This document shows, one piece after another, positions 35,305 through 46,526 of a stretch of DNA of 64,000 nt. The notes under the pieces were generated by a model. That model was given only the letters and a program-made list of their open reading frames with translations, made no database searches and was not told the DNA's origin. The DNA is taken from NCBI RefSeq assembly GCF_015910445.1, contig NZ_CP048882.1, forward strand, positions 1,364,001-1,428,000, read 5' to 3'. This stretch comes from Streptomyces bathyalis (lineage in GTDB: Bacteria; Actinomycetota; Actinomycetes; Streptomycetales; Streptomycetaceae). Both the position numbers and the translations under genes were made by a program. Position 1 is the first letter of the stretch. Every line of letters begins with the position of its first letter.

Positions 35305-35619
35305 TCAAGGCGCTGGCGATGGGGGCCTTGCGTCTCGTCGGGCCAGAACGAGCAGCACTGCTGCAGGAATCGTGATCAAGGCGATGATGATGATGGTGTC
35401 CACTACCGGGCTGGCGCTCACGATCCCGACGGACACGAGGCTCAGCAAGAGCAGCATCGTCAGCCGTGCCGGCACGCTGCTCCAAGTCCGGGGGCCTGGC
35501 GGAATGTCGGTGAACTGCTTGGTCCATCGCGGATCACGGGCCGTGAGGGCAGCATCCATCGCCGCAAGCTGTTCCCTCTCGCGTTTCGACAGCACAGCCA
35601 CTCCACTTGGACGCATCAA
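35305..35619 (-). CDS. small membrane protein, DUF3040-like
   Basis: 104 residues. The front carries the DUF3040-type opening (LSKREREQLAAMDAAL followed by DPRW), then two membrane helices in the second half (LTMLLLLSLVSVGIVSA and TIIIIALITIPAAVLLVLA). Function is unknown for the family, which is common in actinomycetes. The real start may be one of the GTGs just inside, since GTGGAG lies before the second of them. It stands alone, with 272-bp and 158-bp gaps on either side that hold no gene I can support. Confidence 0.7.
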   Translation of the reverse strand: MMRPSGVAVLSKREREQLAAMDAALTARDPRWTKQFTDIPPGPRTWSSVPARLTMLLLLSLVSVGIVSASPVVDTIIIIALITIPAAVLLVLARRDARPPSPAP

Positions 35620-35778
35620 CCGCCCGCTCTTCGTCGCACTAACACTCCCCGACCACCTGGCTACGGACCGGGAGAGTGCGACTGGGCGGTGCCATCGTGC
35701 TCCCGTCCAGAGATGGAGGCAAGGACCCGCACTCCGTAGCGGTTCCGGACAAGGCCGTGACGGCGAGGCTTCGTGTCG

Positions 35779-37083
35779 TCAGGCCAGGGCGAAGTAGCGC
35801 AGCCAAACGTAGACGGCTGCAAGGGCGACGGTCACCGCGGTGACGATCAGGCCGTACTTCGTGAACTGCCAGAAGGAGATGGGCTGCCGGTTGGATTCGG
35901 CGATCCCGAGGACGACGACGTTGGCGGATGCGCCGATGGCGGTGGCGTTGCCGCCCAGGTCGGCACCGAGAGCCAGGGCCCACCACAGGACGTGCTGCCC
36001 GTCGCCGCTCCCGCCCATGTCGCGGACGAGGTCGGCGGTGATGGGCGCCATCGTCGCCACGTACGGGATGTTGTCGACGATGCCCGACAAGGCGGCGGAA
36101 CCGAACAGCAAGAGCATCGAGGCCAGCAGCGGCTCTCCTCCGGTGGCCTTCGCCAGGGACTTCGACAGTTCGCCGATGACACCGGTCTCGATCAGTGCGC
36201 CGACCATGACGAACAAACCGGCGAAGAAGGCCAGGGTGGGCCACTCGACTTCCTTCAGCACTGTGCCGGTCTCGGCTGTGGAGACGGCGATCAGCAGCCC
36301 GGCACCGAGAAGGGCGACAACGCTCGGCTCGAAATGCAGCACAGGATGCAGCACGAACCCGGCAACGACCAGGACGAGGACGATGAGCGACTGGACCAGG
36401 AGCCGAGGGTCGTGGATGGCCTCGCGTTCCTCGAGGGCCATGACCTCCTTTGTGCGTTCCTCGTCGTAGACGAAGACCCGGCGGAACATGATCCGGCACA
36501 GCAGGACCAGGACAGCCGTGAGGACCACTGCGATGGGCAGCATGTGCACGAGGAAGTCGTTGAAGGTGAGCCCGCCGCGGCTGGCGATGATGATGTTCGG
36601 GGGGTCACCGACGAGCGTGGCGGCACCGCCGGTATTGGAGGCCAGAACCTCGGCGATCAGAAACGGGGCGGACCGCAGCCCGAGCCGCTCGCACACCAGC
36701 AGCGTGACGGGGGCGATCAGAAGCACCGTGGTGACGTTGTCCAGCAAGGCAGAGGCGGCCGCGGTGATCACGATCAGCATCGCCATCACGCGGAAGGGCC
36801 GGCCGTGGGCGCGCTTGACCGACCAGATCGCCAGGTATTCGAAGACGCCGGTCTGCCGGAGTACGCCGACGATGGCCATCATGCCCAGCAGCAGGAAGAT
36901 GACGTTCCAGTCGATGCCGGAGCGTTCGCTGTAGAAGGCGGCCTTGTCGTCGGTGGCGCCGATCGCGAGCATCACTGCAGCCCCGCCCAGGGCTGCGGCC
37001 GTGCGGTGGATCCGCTCGGTGACGATCAGCACGTACGCGCCCACGAAGGCCGCGATCGCTGCCCAGCTGTGCCAGTCGTTCAC
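35779..37083 (-). CDS. ArsB/NhaD-like ion transporter (IT superfamily permease)
   Basis: 434 residues with about eleven hydrophobic segments. Family hallmarks are the paired membrane loops SALLDNVTTVLLIAPVT and SGIVDNIPYVATMAPI plus NTGGAATLVGDPPN and LGADLGGNATAIGASANVV, typical of ArsB/NhaD/CitM-like permeases. The substrate cannot be read from sequence: Na+/H+ exchange, arsenite or a dicarboxylate are all possible. GTG at 37083 shares GTGA with the stop of the CBS-domain gene, and that gene in turn overlaps an antiporter gene, so the three are one operon and the CBS protein probably tunes transport. Confidence 0.85.
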   Translation of the reverse strand: MNDWHSWAAIAAFVGAYVLIVTERIHRTAAALGGAAVMLAIGATDDKAAFYSERSGIDWNVIFLLLGMMAIVGVLRQTGVFEYLAIWSVKRAHGRPFRVMAMLIVITAAASALLDNVTTVLLIAPVTLLVCERLGLRSAPFLIAEVLASNTGGAATLVGDPPNIIIASRGGLTFNDFLVHMLPIAVVLTAVLVLLCRIMFRRVFVYDEERTKEVMALEEREAIHDPRLLVQSLIVLVLVVAGFVLHPVLHFEPSVVALLGAGLLIAVSTAETGTVLKEVEWPTLAFFAGLFVMVGALIETGVIGELSKSLAKATGGEPLLASMLLLFGSAALSGIVDNIPYVATMAPITADLVRDMGGSGDGQHVLWWALALGADLGGNATAIGASANVVVLGIAESNRQPISFWQFTKYGLIVTAVTVALAAVYVWLRYFALA

Positions 37084-37565
37084 GTCTCTCCCAGCAGTCG
37101 GTCGAGCAGGTGGGGTGCTGTGATCACGCCGAGCATCCGGGGCGGCGCACCCCGGGCACGGGACCTGTCGGCGGGCCCTTCCATGACTGCGACCAAGGGG
37201 CTGCGTTCGTGCGCCATGAGGGCGGCTACTTCGAGCGCGGTGTCCTCCGCGTCCGCCGTCGGTGGCTTGTGCCGTTCACGCTCCGGGGGAAGTGCGTCGG
37301 AGACGGGCCTGCCGGCCAGGGCCTGGCACAGCCGGTCGGCATGCTCCTCATCAACGACCCTGGCCAACGCGGGATCCTCGATCACATAGCCGGGTACGAG
37401 TAGCTTGACCAGCTGCGAGGCGGGCAGCACCGCCTGCGGTTGATCCCGGTCATCGACCACCAGGAGCCCCGGTAGCCGACGTCCCGCCAGCAGCCGCGCT
37501 GCCTCCAGGATGTCGCTGTCGAGGGTCACGGAGGGGTATTCCTCGGCCAGTTCACGTGCGCGCAT
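37080..37565 (-). CDS. CBS-domain pair protein
   Basis: 161 residues forming two CBS repeats: VTLDSDILEAARLLAGRRLPG...VVDDRDQPQAVL and DTALEVAALMAHERSPLVAV...LGVITAPHLLDRLL. CBS pairs bind adenine nucleotides and gate transporters or enzymes. It is overlapped by 14 bp with the antiporter gene upstream and by 4 bp with the permease downstream, so it is very likely an energy sensor for one or both. Confidence 0.85.
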   Translation of the reverse strand: MRARELAEEYPSVTLDSDILEAARLLAGRRLPGLLVVDDRDQPQAVLPASQLVKLLVPGYVIEDPALARVVDEEHADRLCQALAGRPVSDALPPERERHKPPTADAEDTALEVAALMAHERSPLVAVMEGPADRSRARGAPPRMLGVITAPHLLDRLLGET

Positions 37566-38895
37566 TGTCGCTCCCCTTCACCATTCCGCCGTGCTCCGCG
37601 GCATTCCGACCGGACGCGGAGGTCTGCTGATGCCTTCCCGTATCCCCCTCGTCCGGGATGCCGACCAGTTCCTCGACGCAGAAGAGGCGGGCGATCGGCA
37701 CGTCGGTGCTGCTGTGGGCAATGATCGAGAAGGCGATGCACACCGCGACCAGCGTGAAGACGTCCTGGCCGTGCGGGACGCCGGATTGCAGCACCAGCAG
37801 CCCGTAGACGACCGAGGCGAAGCCCTTGGGCCCGAACCAGGCGGCGGTCAGCCTCTCCCGTCTGTCGAAGTGCGTGCCGATCAGCGACAGCAACAACGAT
37901 GCGGGCCGGACGAGCAGGATCGTCAGCACGACGGCCGCGTAACCGCCCCAGGAGAGCCCGTCGAAGAGCCGGGGGGTGAGCAGGGCACCGAAGACCAGCA
38001 GGGCGCCGAACTTGGCCAACTCTGCCAACGCTTCGCCCAGCGGTTCGAAGGCCTGCTTGCCCTCCGGGGAGACCGACGCCAGCACGGCACCCGCGCAGAA
38101 CGCCGCCAGGTAGGGGTTCGCGTGCGTCAGATGACAGGCCGCATAGAGGATCACGCCCACCGACAGCGGCAGCAGCGGCTGCAGCTTGGGCTCGGCGCCG
38201 AGGAGCGGTACGCGGGTGATCCAGTGAACAGCCAGTGGGAGCACGGCGCCCAGAGCCAGGCCGGCCACCAACTCCAGGAGAACCGCGTCCAGCGACGCCG
38301 TAGCGGTGTGCGACGACGGACCCGCCGCGGCGATGAGCACCAGGACGACGGGCAGCGCCAGGCCATCGTTGATGCCGCTCTCCACGTTCAGCAACTGCCG
38401 CAGACGAGCCGGGACTTCCTTGCGGCCTACGATCGCGGATGCGAAGACGGGGTCGGTGGGTGACAGCACCGCCCCCACCAGGAACGACGTCGTCCAGTCC
38501 AGACCGGCCAGAAAGTGCGCCGCCAACGCCACGCCGACGAACGCCAACGGCATTCCCAGCACCAGAGCCCTGGCCGGCGAACGCCATGCGCCACGGAGAC
38601 TCGGGAACGAGACGTGCATTCCATCGGTGAACAGCACCGCGAACAGGGCCAGATCCGCGGTCACCGCGACAACGTCGCTGCCCGGATTGACGTGGATCCA
38701 CCCGAGGAAGCCGTCGCCGACCAGGGCTCCGCCGACGAGGAACAACAAGGAGGTGGAGAGAATCGATCGGGCTGCCAGGCCCGAGAACAGCACCGCTACA
38801 AGAAGCGCCGCGCCGAAGACCACTACGAGCACCACGGGAAGCCACCGATCGGAAGAGAGAGCTGTCTCTTGATCGCCGACCAGGCTTCCCGGCAC
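37552..38895 (-). CDS. cation:proton antiporter (CPA1 type)
   Basis: 447 residues, about twelve hydrophobic segments. LSPTDPVFASAIVG and NVESGINDGLALPVVL match the conserved ND/SPTDP motifs of CPA1 sodium or potassium/proton exchangers. The last 40 residues are a soluble polar tail (VEELVGIPDEGDTGRHQQ). It leads the antiporter-CBS-permease operon, suggesting a combined pH or ion-homeostasis unit. The start is not strongly marked; in-frame starts exist within the first 30 codons. Confidence 0.88.
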   Translation of the reverse strand: MPGSLVGDQETALSSDRWLPVVLVVVFGAALLVAVLFSGLAARSILSTSLLFLVGGALVGDGFLGWIHVNPGSDVVAVTADLALFAVLFTDGMHVSFPSLRGAWRSPARALVLGMPLAFVGVALAAHFLAGLDWTTSFLVGAVLSPTDPVFASAIVGRKEVPARLRQLLNVESGINDGLALPVVLVLIAAAGPSSHTATASLDAVLLELVAGLALGAVLPLAVHWITRVPLLGAEPKLQPLLPLSVGVILYAACHLTHANPYLAAFCAGAVLASVSPEGKQAFEPLGEALAELAKFGALLVFGALLTPRLFDGLSWGGYAAVVLTILLVRPASLLLSLIGTHFDRRERLTAAWFGPKGFASVVYGLLVLQSGVPHGQDVFTLVAVCIAFSIIAHSSTDVPIARLFCVEELVGIPDEGDTGRHQQTSASGRNAAEHGGMVKGSDNART

Positions 38896-39150
38896 TCCAG
38901 GTCAGAACCTTACACGGCCTTTAGCGGTCGGCGACAGGTCGAGGTGATCCCCGCGGAACGCGTCAGATGCACGATGTCAGCAGCAGGGACGGCAAGTGGG
39001 GTGATGGATCGCCACAACCCATCGGGTACCAAGCACTCCACGATCAGGGACGCGGCACGCGGTGGTTCACGAGGTGCTGAGCGGGCGCTCAAGCAGGCTC
39101 GTCACCTGCTGCGTCATGCATCTCCTCGGCCGCTTCCACCGCCGCATCCA

Positions 39151-40806
<1,656 letters not shown>

Positions 40807-41033
40807 AAGGACTCCTGGAGGAAGGAGGAACGGTCGGTAAGTGGGGGCGTACACCCGGGTGTCGGGCAGGAGGTGGCAGTCGGTGCCGGCGGCGGCTTCC
40901 GGATCGAGGACGTCGAGGCCTTGAGCAGGGCCACCGGGTCGAGCCGCATGGTGGTGGCGCTGCGCTGCCGTCACCGGCGGGAGATGGCGATTCAGGTCAC
41001 CGGTTCAGATCTCCGGTTCGTCACAGGTCCGAC

Positions 41034-42392
41034 TCATCGGTCGAGGCCGGTGGCCGGGGCGGGATCCGCCGGCGCGTCTGCGTCCCGCCGTACACGGGCG
41101 CGCTTGGCCAGTACGGCGATGGACACGAGCGCGATCACGGCCAGAGCCATGATGTAGGCCGAGACAGCCATCGACGTACCGCTCGCCTCCAGCAGCAGCA
41201 CCATCATGAACGGAGCCAGACCGCCGCCGGCCACCGCCGCGAACTGATAGCCCAGCGACGCACCGGTGTAGCGCATCTCGGCCGTGAACAACTCGGCGAA
41301 CAGGGCGGCTTGGGGCCCGTACATGATGCTGAGGAAGCAGCTCGTGACGAACGTGCCGACCCCCAGCAGCCACAGTGACCCGGTGTCGATGAGCAGGAAC
41401 ATCGGCACCGCCCAGACGAGGAGTCCGACGGCCCCGGCCGTGTAGACGGGCAATCGCCCGACGCGGTCCGAGACGGCTGCGGCCCCGGGAATCAGCACGA
41501 GTTGGGTGAGACTGACCAGCAGCGAAACCATCAGCACCGAGCTGCGCTCCATGTGCAGGTTGCGCGTCGTGTAGTCCAATACGCCCGTGATGATGATGTA
41601 GAACGTGGCCGTGTTGACGGCGAAGGAGCCGCCGGCCAGCAGGACGGTGCCCAAGTGGTGCCGCATGACGGTGCGCAGCGGCGAGCGGGCCGCGCCCTCA
41701 CGTTCGGCCAGTTCACGCTCCGCCTCGCGGAACTCCGGGGTCTCCTCGACCCGCGTGTGTATGTACCAGGCAAGCAGCAGCACGAGGATGCCGACGGCGA
41801 ACGGTATCCGCCAGCCCCACGAGCTGAAGGCGGCGTCATCCGTCACGCTCCCGGTGACGAGGAAGGCGACGTTGGCCGTCACCACACCGATGGGCACGCC
41901 CATCTGCACGAGGCTGCCGTAGAGTCCCCGCTTGCCCTCCGGTGCGTACTCGGTCGCCATCAGCATCGCCCCGCCCCACTGCGCCCCGACGGCCAGGCCC
42001 TGAAGAACGCGCAGGGCGACAAGGGCGATAGGAGCTGCGACACCGATCTGGTCGTATCCGGGGAGCAGACCGATGGCGGTGGTGGCGAGACCCATCGTGG
42101 TCAGCGCCAGTACGAGCATCGGCTTGCGGCCGCGCTTGTCGCCGAGCTGTCCGGCGATGATGCCGCCGACGGGCCGGGCGAGAAAACCGACCGCGAACGT
42201 CGCGAAGGCGGAGAGGACTTCTGCGACGGGACTGCTGGAAGGGAAGAACTTGCCGCCGAGTACGAGCGCGGCAGCTATGCCGAAGATGAAGTAGTCGTAC
42301 CACTCAACCGCCGAGGCCGCCGCTGCGGCAGCGGCCACCTTGCGCCGATTGTTCTTCCGCGGGATCGAGGATCCGGCTGAGGTCTTATCCAT
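41034..42392 (-). CDS. MFS transporter, metabolite:H+ symporter (MHS) family
   Basis: 452 residues with twelve hydrophobic segments. Signature features of MHS proteins are VEWYDYFIFG at the first helix and the cytoplasmic loop GQLGDKRGRKPML, plus ELFTAEMRYTGASLGYQ in the second half. Substrates in this family are small carboxylates such as shikimate, citrate or alpha-ketoglutarate. I chose the ATG at 42392 because family similarity starts right after it; further upstream is Arg/Pro-rich out-of-family sequence. It is divergent from the PucR gene. Confidence 0.87.
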   Translation of the reverse strand: MDKTSAGSSIPRKNNRRKVAAAAAAASAVEWYDYFIFGIAAALVLGGKFFPSSSPVAEVLSAFATFAVGFLARPVGGIIAGQLGDKRGRKPMLVLALTTMGLATTAIGLLPGYDQIGVAAPIALVALRVLQGLAVGAQWGGAMLMATEYAPEGKRGLYGSLVQMGVPIGVVTANVAFLVTGSVTDDAAFSSWGWRIPFAVGILVLLLAWYIHTRVEETPEFREAERELAEREGAARSPLRTVMRHHLGTVLLAGGSFAVNTATFYIIITGVLDYTTRNLHMERSSVLMVSLLVSLTQLVLIPGAAAVSDRVGRLPVYTAGAVGLLVWAVPMFLLIDTGSLWLLGVGTFVTSCFLSIMYGPQAALFAELFTAEMRYTGASLGYQFAAVAGGGLAPFMMVLLLEASGTSMAVSAYIMALAVIALVSIAVLAKRARVRRDADAPADPAPATGLDR

Positions 42393-42594
42393 GGCTGTCC
42401 ATTGCTTCACGCTCCGGGGGTTGTGACGCGGGAGAGGTGACGGAGAGCGCCGCGCCGCAATTCCGGGCGAAAAGCCCCTCGGGGACGGCTGACGATCCGG
42501 CGGCTCCCGGTCGCCTGCATCCGAGCATCCGGACGGCCTGTTGTCCCAGGCGTATCGCCGAAGCCGTTGCCACGGCCAAACAAGGATGTGGCTC

Positions 42595-42615
42595 CCTTGT
42601 GCACGGTGCACAAGG
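42595..42615. promoter_or_regulatory. 21-bp palindrome between the MHS transporter and pucR-like genes
   Basis: CCTTGTGCAC and GTGCACAAGG form perfect arms around a single G. The site sits 203 bp upstream of the transporter ATG and 62 bp upstream of the regulator ATG, in the divergent promoter gap. It is a strong candidate operator for the PucR-like protein or another dimeric regulator. Confidence 0.75.
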
Positions 42616-42676
42616 AAAGCGGTGCGCTGCCGCCCGTCCCTACCGTTCACCGACGCGCCGTGCCACGCTGCCCGTC

Positions 42677-43915
42677 ATGGAGCCGGCCGCAGTGTCACCG
42701 AACGCGCTCCCCGACGATGTGCCGGGAATCATCGAGGCGATCCGGGACGAGTTGACCGGCCGCTTCGCGTCGGCTGCCGACGACCTGGCGGCTACGACGC
42801 TGCGCGACGACCCCGCCTACGCCTCACTGATCACCAGGACCGAGCTGTCCCAGCGCATCCACCGCAACCTGTGCCAGGCGCTCACCGCCGTGACCCAGCA
42901 TTCGCAGGGTCTGCCCATCGACCTGGACGACGCACTGAGCACCGGCCACCGCAGGGTGCAGCAGGGCCTGCCGCTGGCGTCGTTGCTGCACGCCTACCGG
43001 CGCGGCGGACGCCTGCTGTGGGAGGTCGTCACCGAGGTCGTCGCGGAACGCGAGCCGGAGGCCCTGCCCACGCTGCTGCCCGTCGTGTCCGTCATCTGGG
43101 ACGTGGTGGAACAGATCACGGACGCGGTCGCCGAGTCCTACCGGCAGGCCGACGCCGCACGGGCCGCACGCGACCAGGTGCGACGGCACGCCCTCCTGGA
43201 CGCGCTCCTCGAAGGCACCGGGGCGGCGGGGCTCGCTTCGGAAGCCGCGGCGCTGCTGGGACTCCCGGAACGTGCCCGGTACGCCGTCGTCGTCCTGCGT
43301 GCCGACCCCGCGGGGCGACCGCCTTCCTCCGACCCCGGCTTCCCGGGCGAGGCATCCGGCGTGCGCATCCTGTGGCGCATCCGCGCTGACGGCGAGACAG
43401 GCCTGGTCCACCTCGGGGACCGTCCCGTGGAGACACTGCGGGAGTTGCTCGCGCCTCACGCCGTACGGGCGGGAGTGAGCGCGGCCGTCGGCGCCCTCTC
43501 CGAGGTGGGACGTGCCCGCTGGCTGGCGGAGCTGGCACTGCGCACCTGCGGACGTACGAGCCCGAAGACCGCGCTGCTCGATGAGCGTCTGCCGATGGCG
43601 CTCGTCGCCGCGCAGACCGAACTGGCCGGACGGCTGCGCACGGTGGTCCTCGGCCCGGTCCTCTCCCTGCCGCCCGACGACTGCGCCACGCTGCTGAGCA
43701 CGCTGGAGGTCTGGCTGACGTCCTCAGGCTCCATGTCCGCCGCCGCACAGCGCCTGTACTGCCACCGCAACACCGTCGCCAACCGGCTGCGACGGCTGGA
43801 ACAGCTCACCGGGCGCTCGCTGACCGATCCCGCGCACATCGTCGAGAGCTCTCTCGCCCTGACAGCGGTTCAGCAGCTCACGCCCACGGCCGCCGTCCGG
43901 TCGCGCGCCAGCTAG
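42677..43915 (+). CDS. PucR-family transcriptional regulator
   Basis: 412 residues. The C-terminal helix-turn-helix of PucR/CdaR proteins is plain (MSAAAQRLYCHRNTVANRLR...LEQLTGRSL). The N-terminal part is a helical RsbR-like or GGDEF-degenerate sensor (LPIDLDDALSTGHRRVQQG). Such regulators respond to small metabolites and control neighbouring catabolic genes. Here it is divergent from the MHS transporter and acyl-CoA ligase. The ATG at 42677 starts in the middle of a longer open frame; earlier codons look antisense-like. Confidence 0.88.
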   Translation: MEPAAVSPNALPDDVPGIIEAIRDELTGRFASAADDLAATTLRDDPAYASLITRTELSQRIHRNLCQALTAVTQHSQGLPIDLDDALSTGHRRVQQGLPLASLLHAYRRGGRLLWEVVTEVVAEREPEALPTLLPVVSVIWDVVEQITDAVAESYRQADAARAARDQVRRHALLDALLEGTGAAGLASEAAALLGLPERARYAVVVLRADPAGRPPSSDPGFPGEASGVRILWRIRADGETGLVHLGDRPVETLRELLAPHAVRAGVSAAVGALSEVGRARWLAELALRTCGRTSPKTALLDERLPMALVAAQTELAGRLRTVVLGPVLSLPPDDCATLLSTLEVWLTSSGSMSAAAQRLYCHRNTVANRLRRLEQLTGRSLTDPAHIVESSLALTAVQQLTPTAAVRSRAS

Positions 43916-44321
43916 GCCCCTGTCGGCGCTCGTCTCATTCGGCTTGTCAGGCCGGTGGCCTGCAGGGGGTGCTGGAGCGCACGGTGCCCGACGGGTTGCG
44001 GGAGCTGTCCCAGCAAGCGGGTGCCGCCTGCGCAGTCCAGGGTCCACGGCGCGGAGGACGGCGCCGGTACGGGGACCGCGAGGTGGTGGCGGCGATCGTC
44101 TTCGTGGCCCCCTCGGTCTGAGCCTGGCGTTCGCCCCACCCGCGCAGCCGGACCCCCGCACGGACGGACCCCGCGCGCCATGGTGTTGTGCGCGCTGCAC
44201 AGCCGTGGCGGCCTCGGGTTGGTCGCCTGCCCCGACCTGTCCCGAGGTGTCTGTATCCGGCCGTGGTCCGGTGCTTTGGTGAGCCGCGAGACGTACCCCC
44301 CATCGTCATGAGGAGGCCACG
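43916..44321. other. intergenic stretch with a small hairpin, no gene
   Basis: 406 bp between the pucR-like stop and the esterase start. CAGGCC-GGT-GGCCTG at 43948-43962 is a short perfect hairpin just after the pucR stop and may terminate it. GAGGAGG at about 44310 is the esterase ribosome site. The long minus-strand frame crossing here is antisense to the esterase and unsupported. Confidence 0.4.
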
Positions 44322-46091
44322 ATGACGTGGCGACGACGTATCGCCGGACCGCTCATCGCAGTGGTGTCGGCGCTGATACTGCTCACCTTGCCGGCGCTGC
44401 CCACAGCCGCGGCCGAACCGGAGGAGCCCGCACCGGCGACGGAGAGCGCGGCAGCCCCCTGGGAGAACCCGGGACCGTACGGCGTCAAAGTCAAGATCGG
44501 CGTGACGCACACCTTCTACTATCCGGACGGCATGGGCGACGGCGGGCGCAAGCACCCGGTGATCCTCTGGGGCAACGGCACCGGCGTGATCCCCGGCGTC
44601 TACAGTTCCCTGCTGCGGCACTGGGCCGGCCAGGGATTCATCGTCGCCGCCGCCAACACCCCGAACGGCAACTTCGGCATCTCGATGCTCCATGGCATCG
44701 ACAAGCTGACCGACTGGAACGCCGACCCGAGGAGCGAGTTCCACGAGCGGGTGGACCTCGCCAACATCGGCGCCAGCGGGCATTCCCAAGGCGGTTCGGG
44801 CGCGATCAACGCCGGAGCCGACCGGCGGGTGAAGACCACCGCGCCGATCCAGCCGGGGCCGCTCAACTCCCCCTCGGCCCTGCGCGGACCCGCGCTCTTC
44901 CTGGCCGGCGAACGCGACCTGATCGTGCCACCCGCCCTGGTGCGGTCCCTGTATGACCACGCCGACCAAGTACCGGCCGTCTACGCCGAGTTGAAGGGCG
45001 CCCGCCATGTGACCACAGTGGGCGACGCGGGCGGCTTCCGCGGAGCCACCACCGCCTGGTTCCGTCATCAGTTGATGGGCGACGCCGCGGCGGGAGCGCT
45101 GTTCTTCGGACCGGACTGCGGGCTGTGCAACGATCCGGCCTGGTCGGACTTCCGCCGGAACTCCGGCGCGGAGCCGTCGACTACGGCCACCACAGCGAAC
45201 ACGGCCACCACGGCCACCACGGCCACGGCGGACGCGGCCACGGCGAACACCGGCAGCACAGCCACCAAGGCGACCACAGCAGCCAAGGCGAGCACCCCCG
45301 CGCAGCAGTCCGCGAAGGTCCGGTACGTAGCGCTCGGGGACTCGGCCGCCGCCGGGCCGCTGATCCTCCCGCCGGACCTACGGCAGCCCGGCTGCCTGCG
45401 GACCACCCGCAACTACCCCGCCCGCACCGCCCGGGCGCTCGGCACCGCGGAGTTCACAGACGTGACGTGCTCCAGCGCCAAGACCACCGACCTGACGGGT
45501 TCACAGAAGACCCCACTGGGCGCGGTGCCACCTCAGCTTGACGCGCTGGACGCGGACACCACCCTCGTCACCCTCCACATCGGCGCCAATGACATCTCCC
45601 TGAGCAGCCTGATGGGCGATTGCCTCAGCCCGCTGCGGCTGCCGCTGACGAGCCGCTGCGCCGACACCTACCAGGACAACGGGCGCGATCAGTGGAAGGA
45701 GAAGATCGCCGACCTCGCGCCCCGCATCGACGACACCATCGGCGCCATACAGGCCCGTGCACCCAGGGCCGCGGTGCACGTCGTCGGCTATGGCAGCTAC
45801 CTTCCGCCCGGCGGCTGTCACCCCAGGGTGCCGATCCTGCCGCGCGACGCCACCTACATCCACAGCACCATCGGGCACCTCAACACCATGCTGGAACAGC
45901 GCGCCGCCGCGAAGGGCGTCCACTACATCGACCTGGCGGCCGGGAGCACGGGACACGACGTCTGCCGTCCGCCGGGCACCCGCTGGATCGAGCCCTACGT
46001 GCCGGCGTCCCCCGCCGCCCCGTTCCACCCCAACGCCTTGGGCATGAAAGGGTTCGCCGACATCGTCACGGCGGCCGTCACCGACGCCTGA
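44322..46091 (+). CDS. secreted fusion: alpha/beta hydrolase + SGNH (GDSL) esterase
   Basis: 589 residues. A signal peptide (ALILLTLPALPTAAAEPEE) is followed by an alpha/beta hydrolase of the chlorophyllase/dienelactone-hydrolase type with the nucleophile elbow GASGHSQGGSG near 150 and ERDLIVPPAL for the Asp region. A Thr/Ala-rich linker (about 285-335) leads to an SGNH domain: VALGDSAAAG near 345, LHIGANDIS, and the C-terminal Asp/His block FHPNALG. Both Ser nucleophiles are present, so it could be a two-activity extracellular esterase acting on lipids or polyesters. The start is ATG at 44322, eight bases after GAGGAGG. It is a single-gene unit. Confidence 0.87.
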   Translation: MTWRRRIAGPLIAVVSALILLTLPALPTAAAEPEEPAPATESAAAPWENPGPYGVKVKIGVTHTFYYPDGMGDGGRKHPVILWGNGTGVIPGVYSSLLRHWAGQGFIVAAANTPNGNFGISMLHGIDKLTDWNADPRSEFHERVDLANIGASGHSQGGSGAINAGADRRVKTTAPIQPGPLNSPSALRGPALFLAGERDLIVPPALVRSLYDHADQVPAVYAELKGARHVTTVGDAGGFRGATTAWFRHQLMGDAAAGALFFGPDCGLCNDPAWSDFRRNSGAEPSTTATTANTATTATTATADAATANTGSTATKATTAAKASTPAQQSAKVRYVALGDSAAAGPLILPPDLRQPGCLRTTRNYPARTARALGTAEFTDVTCSSAKTTDLTGSQKTPLGAVPPQLDALDADTTLVTLHIGANDISLSSLMGDCLSPLRLPLTSRCADTYQDNGRDQWKEKIADLAPRIDDTIGAIQARAPRAAVHVVGYGSYLPPGGCHPRVPILPRDATYIHSTIGHLNTMLEQRAAAKGVHYIDLAAGSTGHDVCRPPGTRWIEPYVPASPAAPFHPNALGMKGFADIVTAAVTDA

Positions 46092-46400
46092 ACGCCCGGG
46101 TCCCTGACTGAAGCCTGTCGGGCGCAGGGCTCCCTGAACCTCGTGGCCAGGCGCCCACAGCAGACGTACGTCTCGCCGACCCGCGAAGACACCGTCAATT
46201 CGCCCTCGTGACAGCACACCCCGCCGGCGCACGGATCGCGCTGTCGACGGGCGTGCACACACGCTCCGACCTTGCGCACCGTCCACGGCAGCTTTCCGGG
46301 GGAGCCGCGATGGACCGACTCCACTGGAACAGCGCCGAATTCAGCCCCTCCCGAACCTTCCTGGGCATGAACGCCTCAAGAGAGCACAGGTGGATCAGAG

Positions 46401-46526
46401 ATGACTCGACAGCGTCTGATGGTGCGTTTGCGGAACAACGCGGACAGGGCCGCGGCCCTCGCTCTCTGTGGGTTCGCGGGGGCGATCGTGGTCTTGCTCA
46501 TCGATCTCGGCGCCCCCGCCCAATGA
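46401..46526 (+). CDS. small single-span membrane protein (41 aa)
   Basis: ATG at 46401 to TGA at 46526. A basic N-terminus (MTRQRLMVRLRNNADR) is followed by one hydrophobic helix (AAALALCGFAGAIVVLLIDL) and a four-residue tail. The positive-inside, one-helix pattern is typical of small membrane proteins. The ribosome site is weak (GGATCAGAG). It stands alone in a gene-poor stretch. Confidence 0.4.
   Translation: MTRQRLMVRLRNNADRAAALALCGFAGAIVVLLIDLGAPAQ

Noticed and set aside
43947..45068. 373-residue minus-strand frame
   Set aside because: Antisense to the secreted hydrolase fusion, whose motifs are plain on the plus strand.
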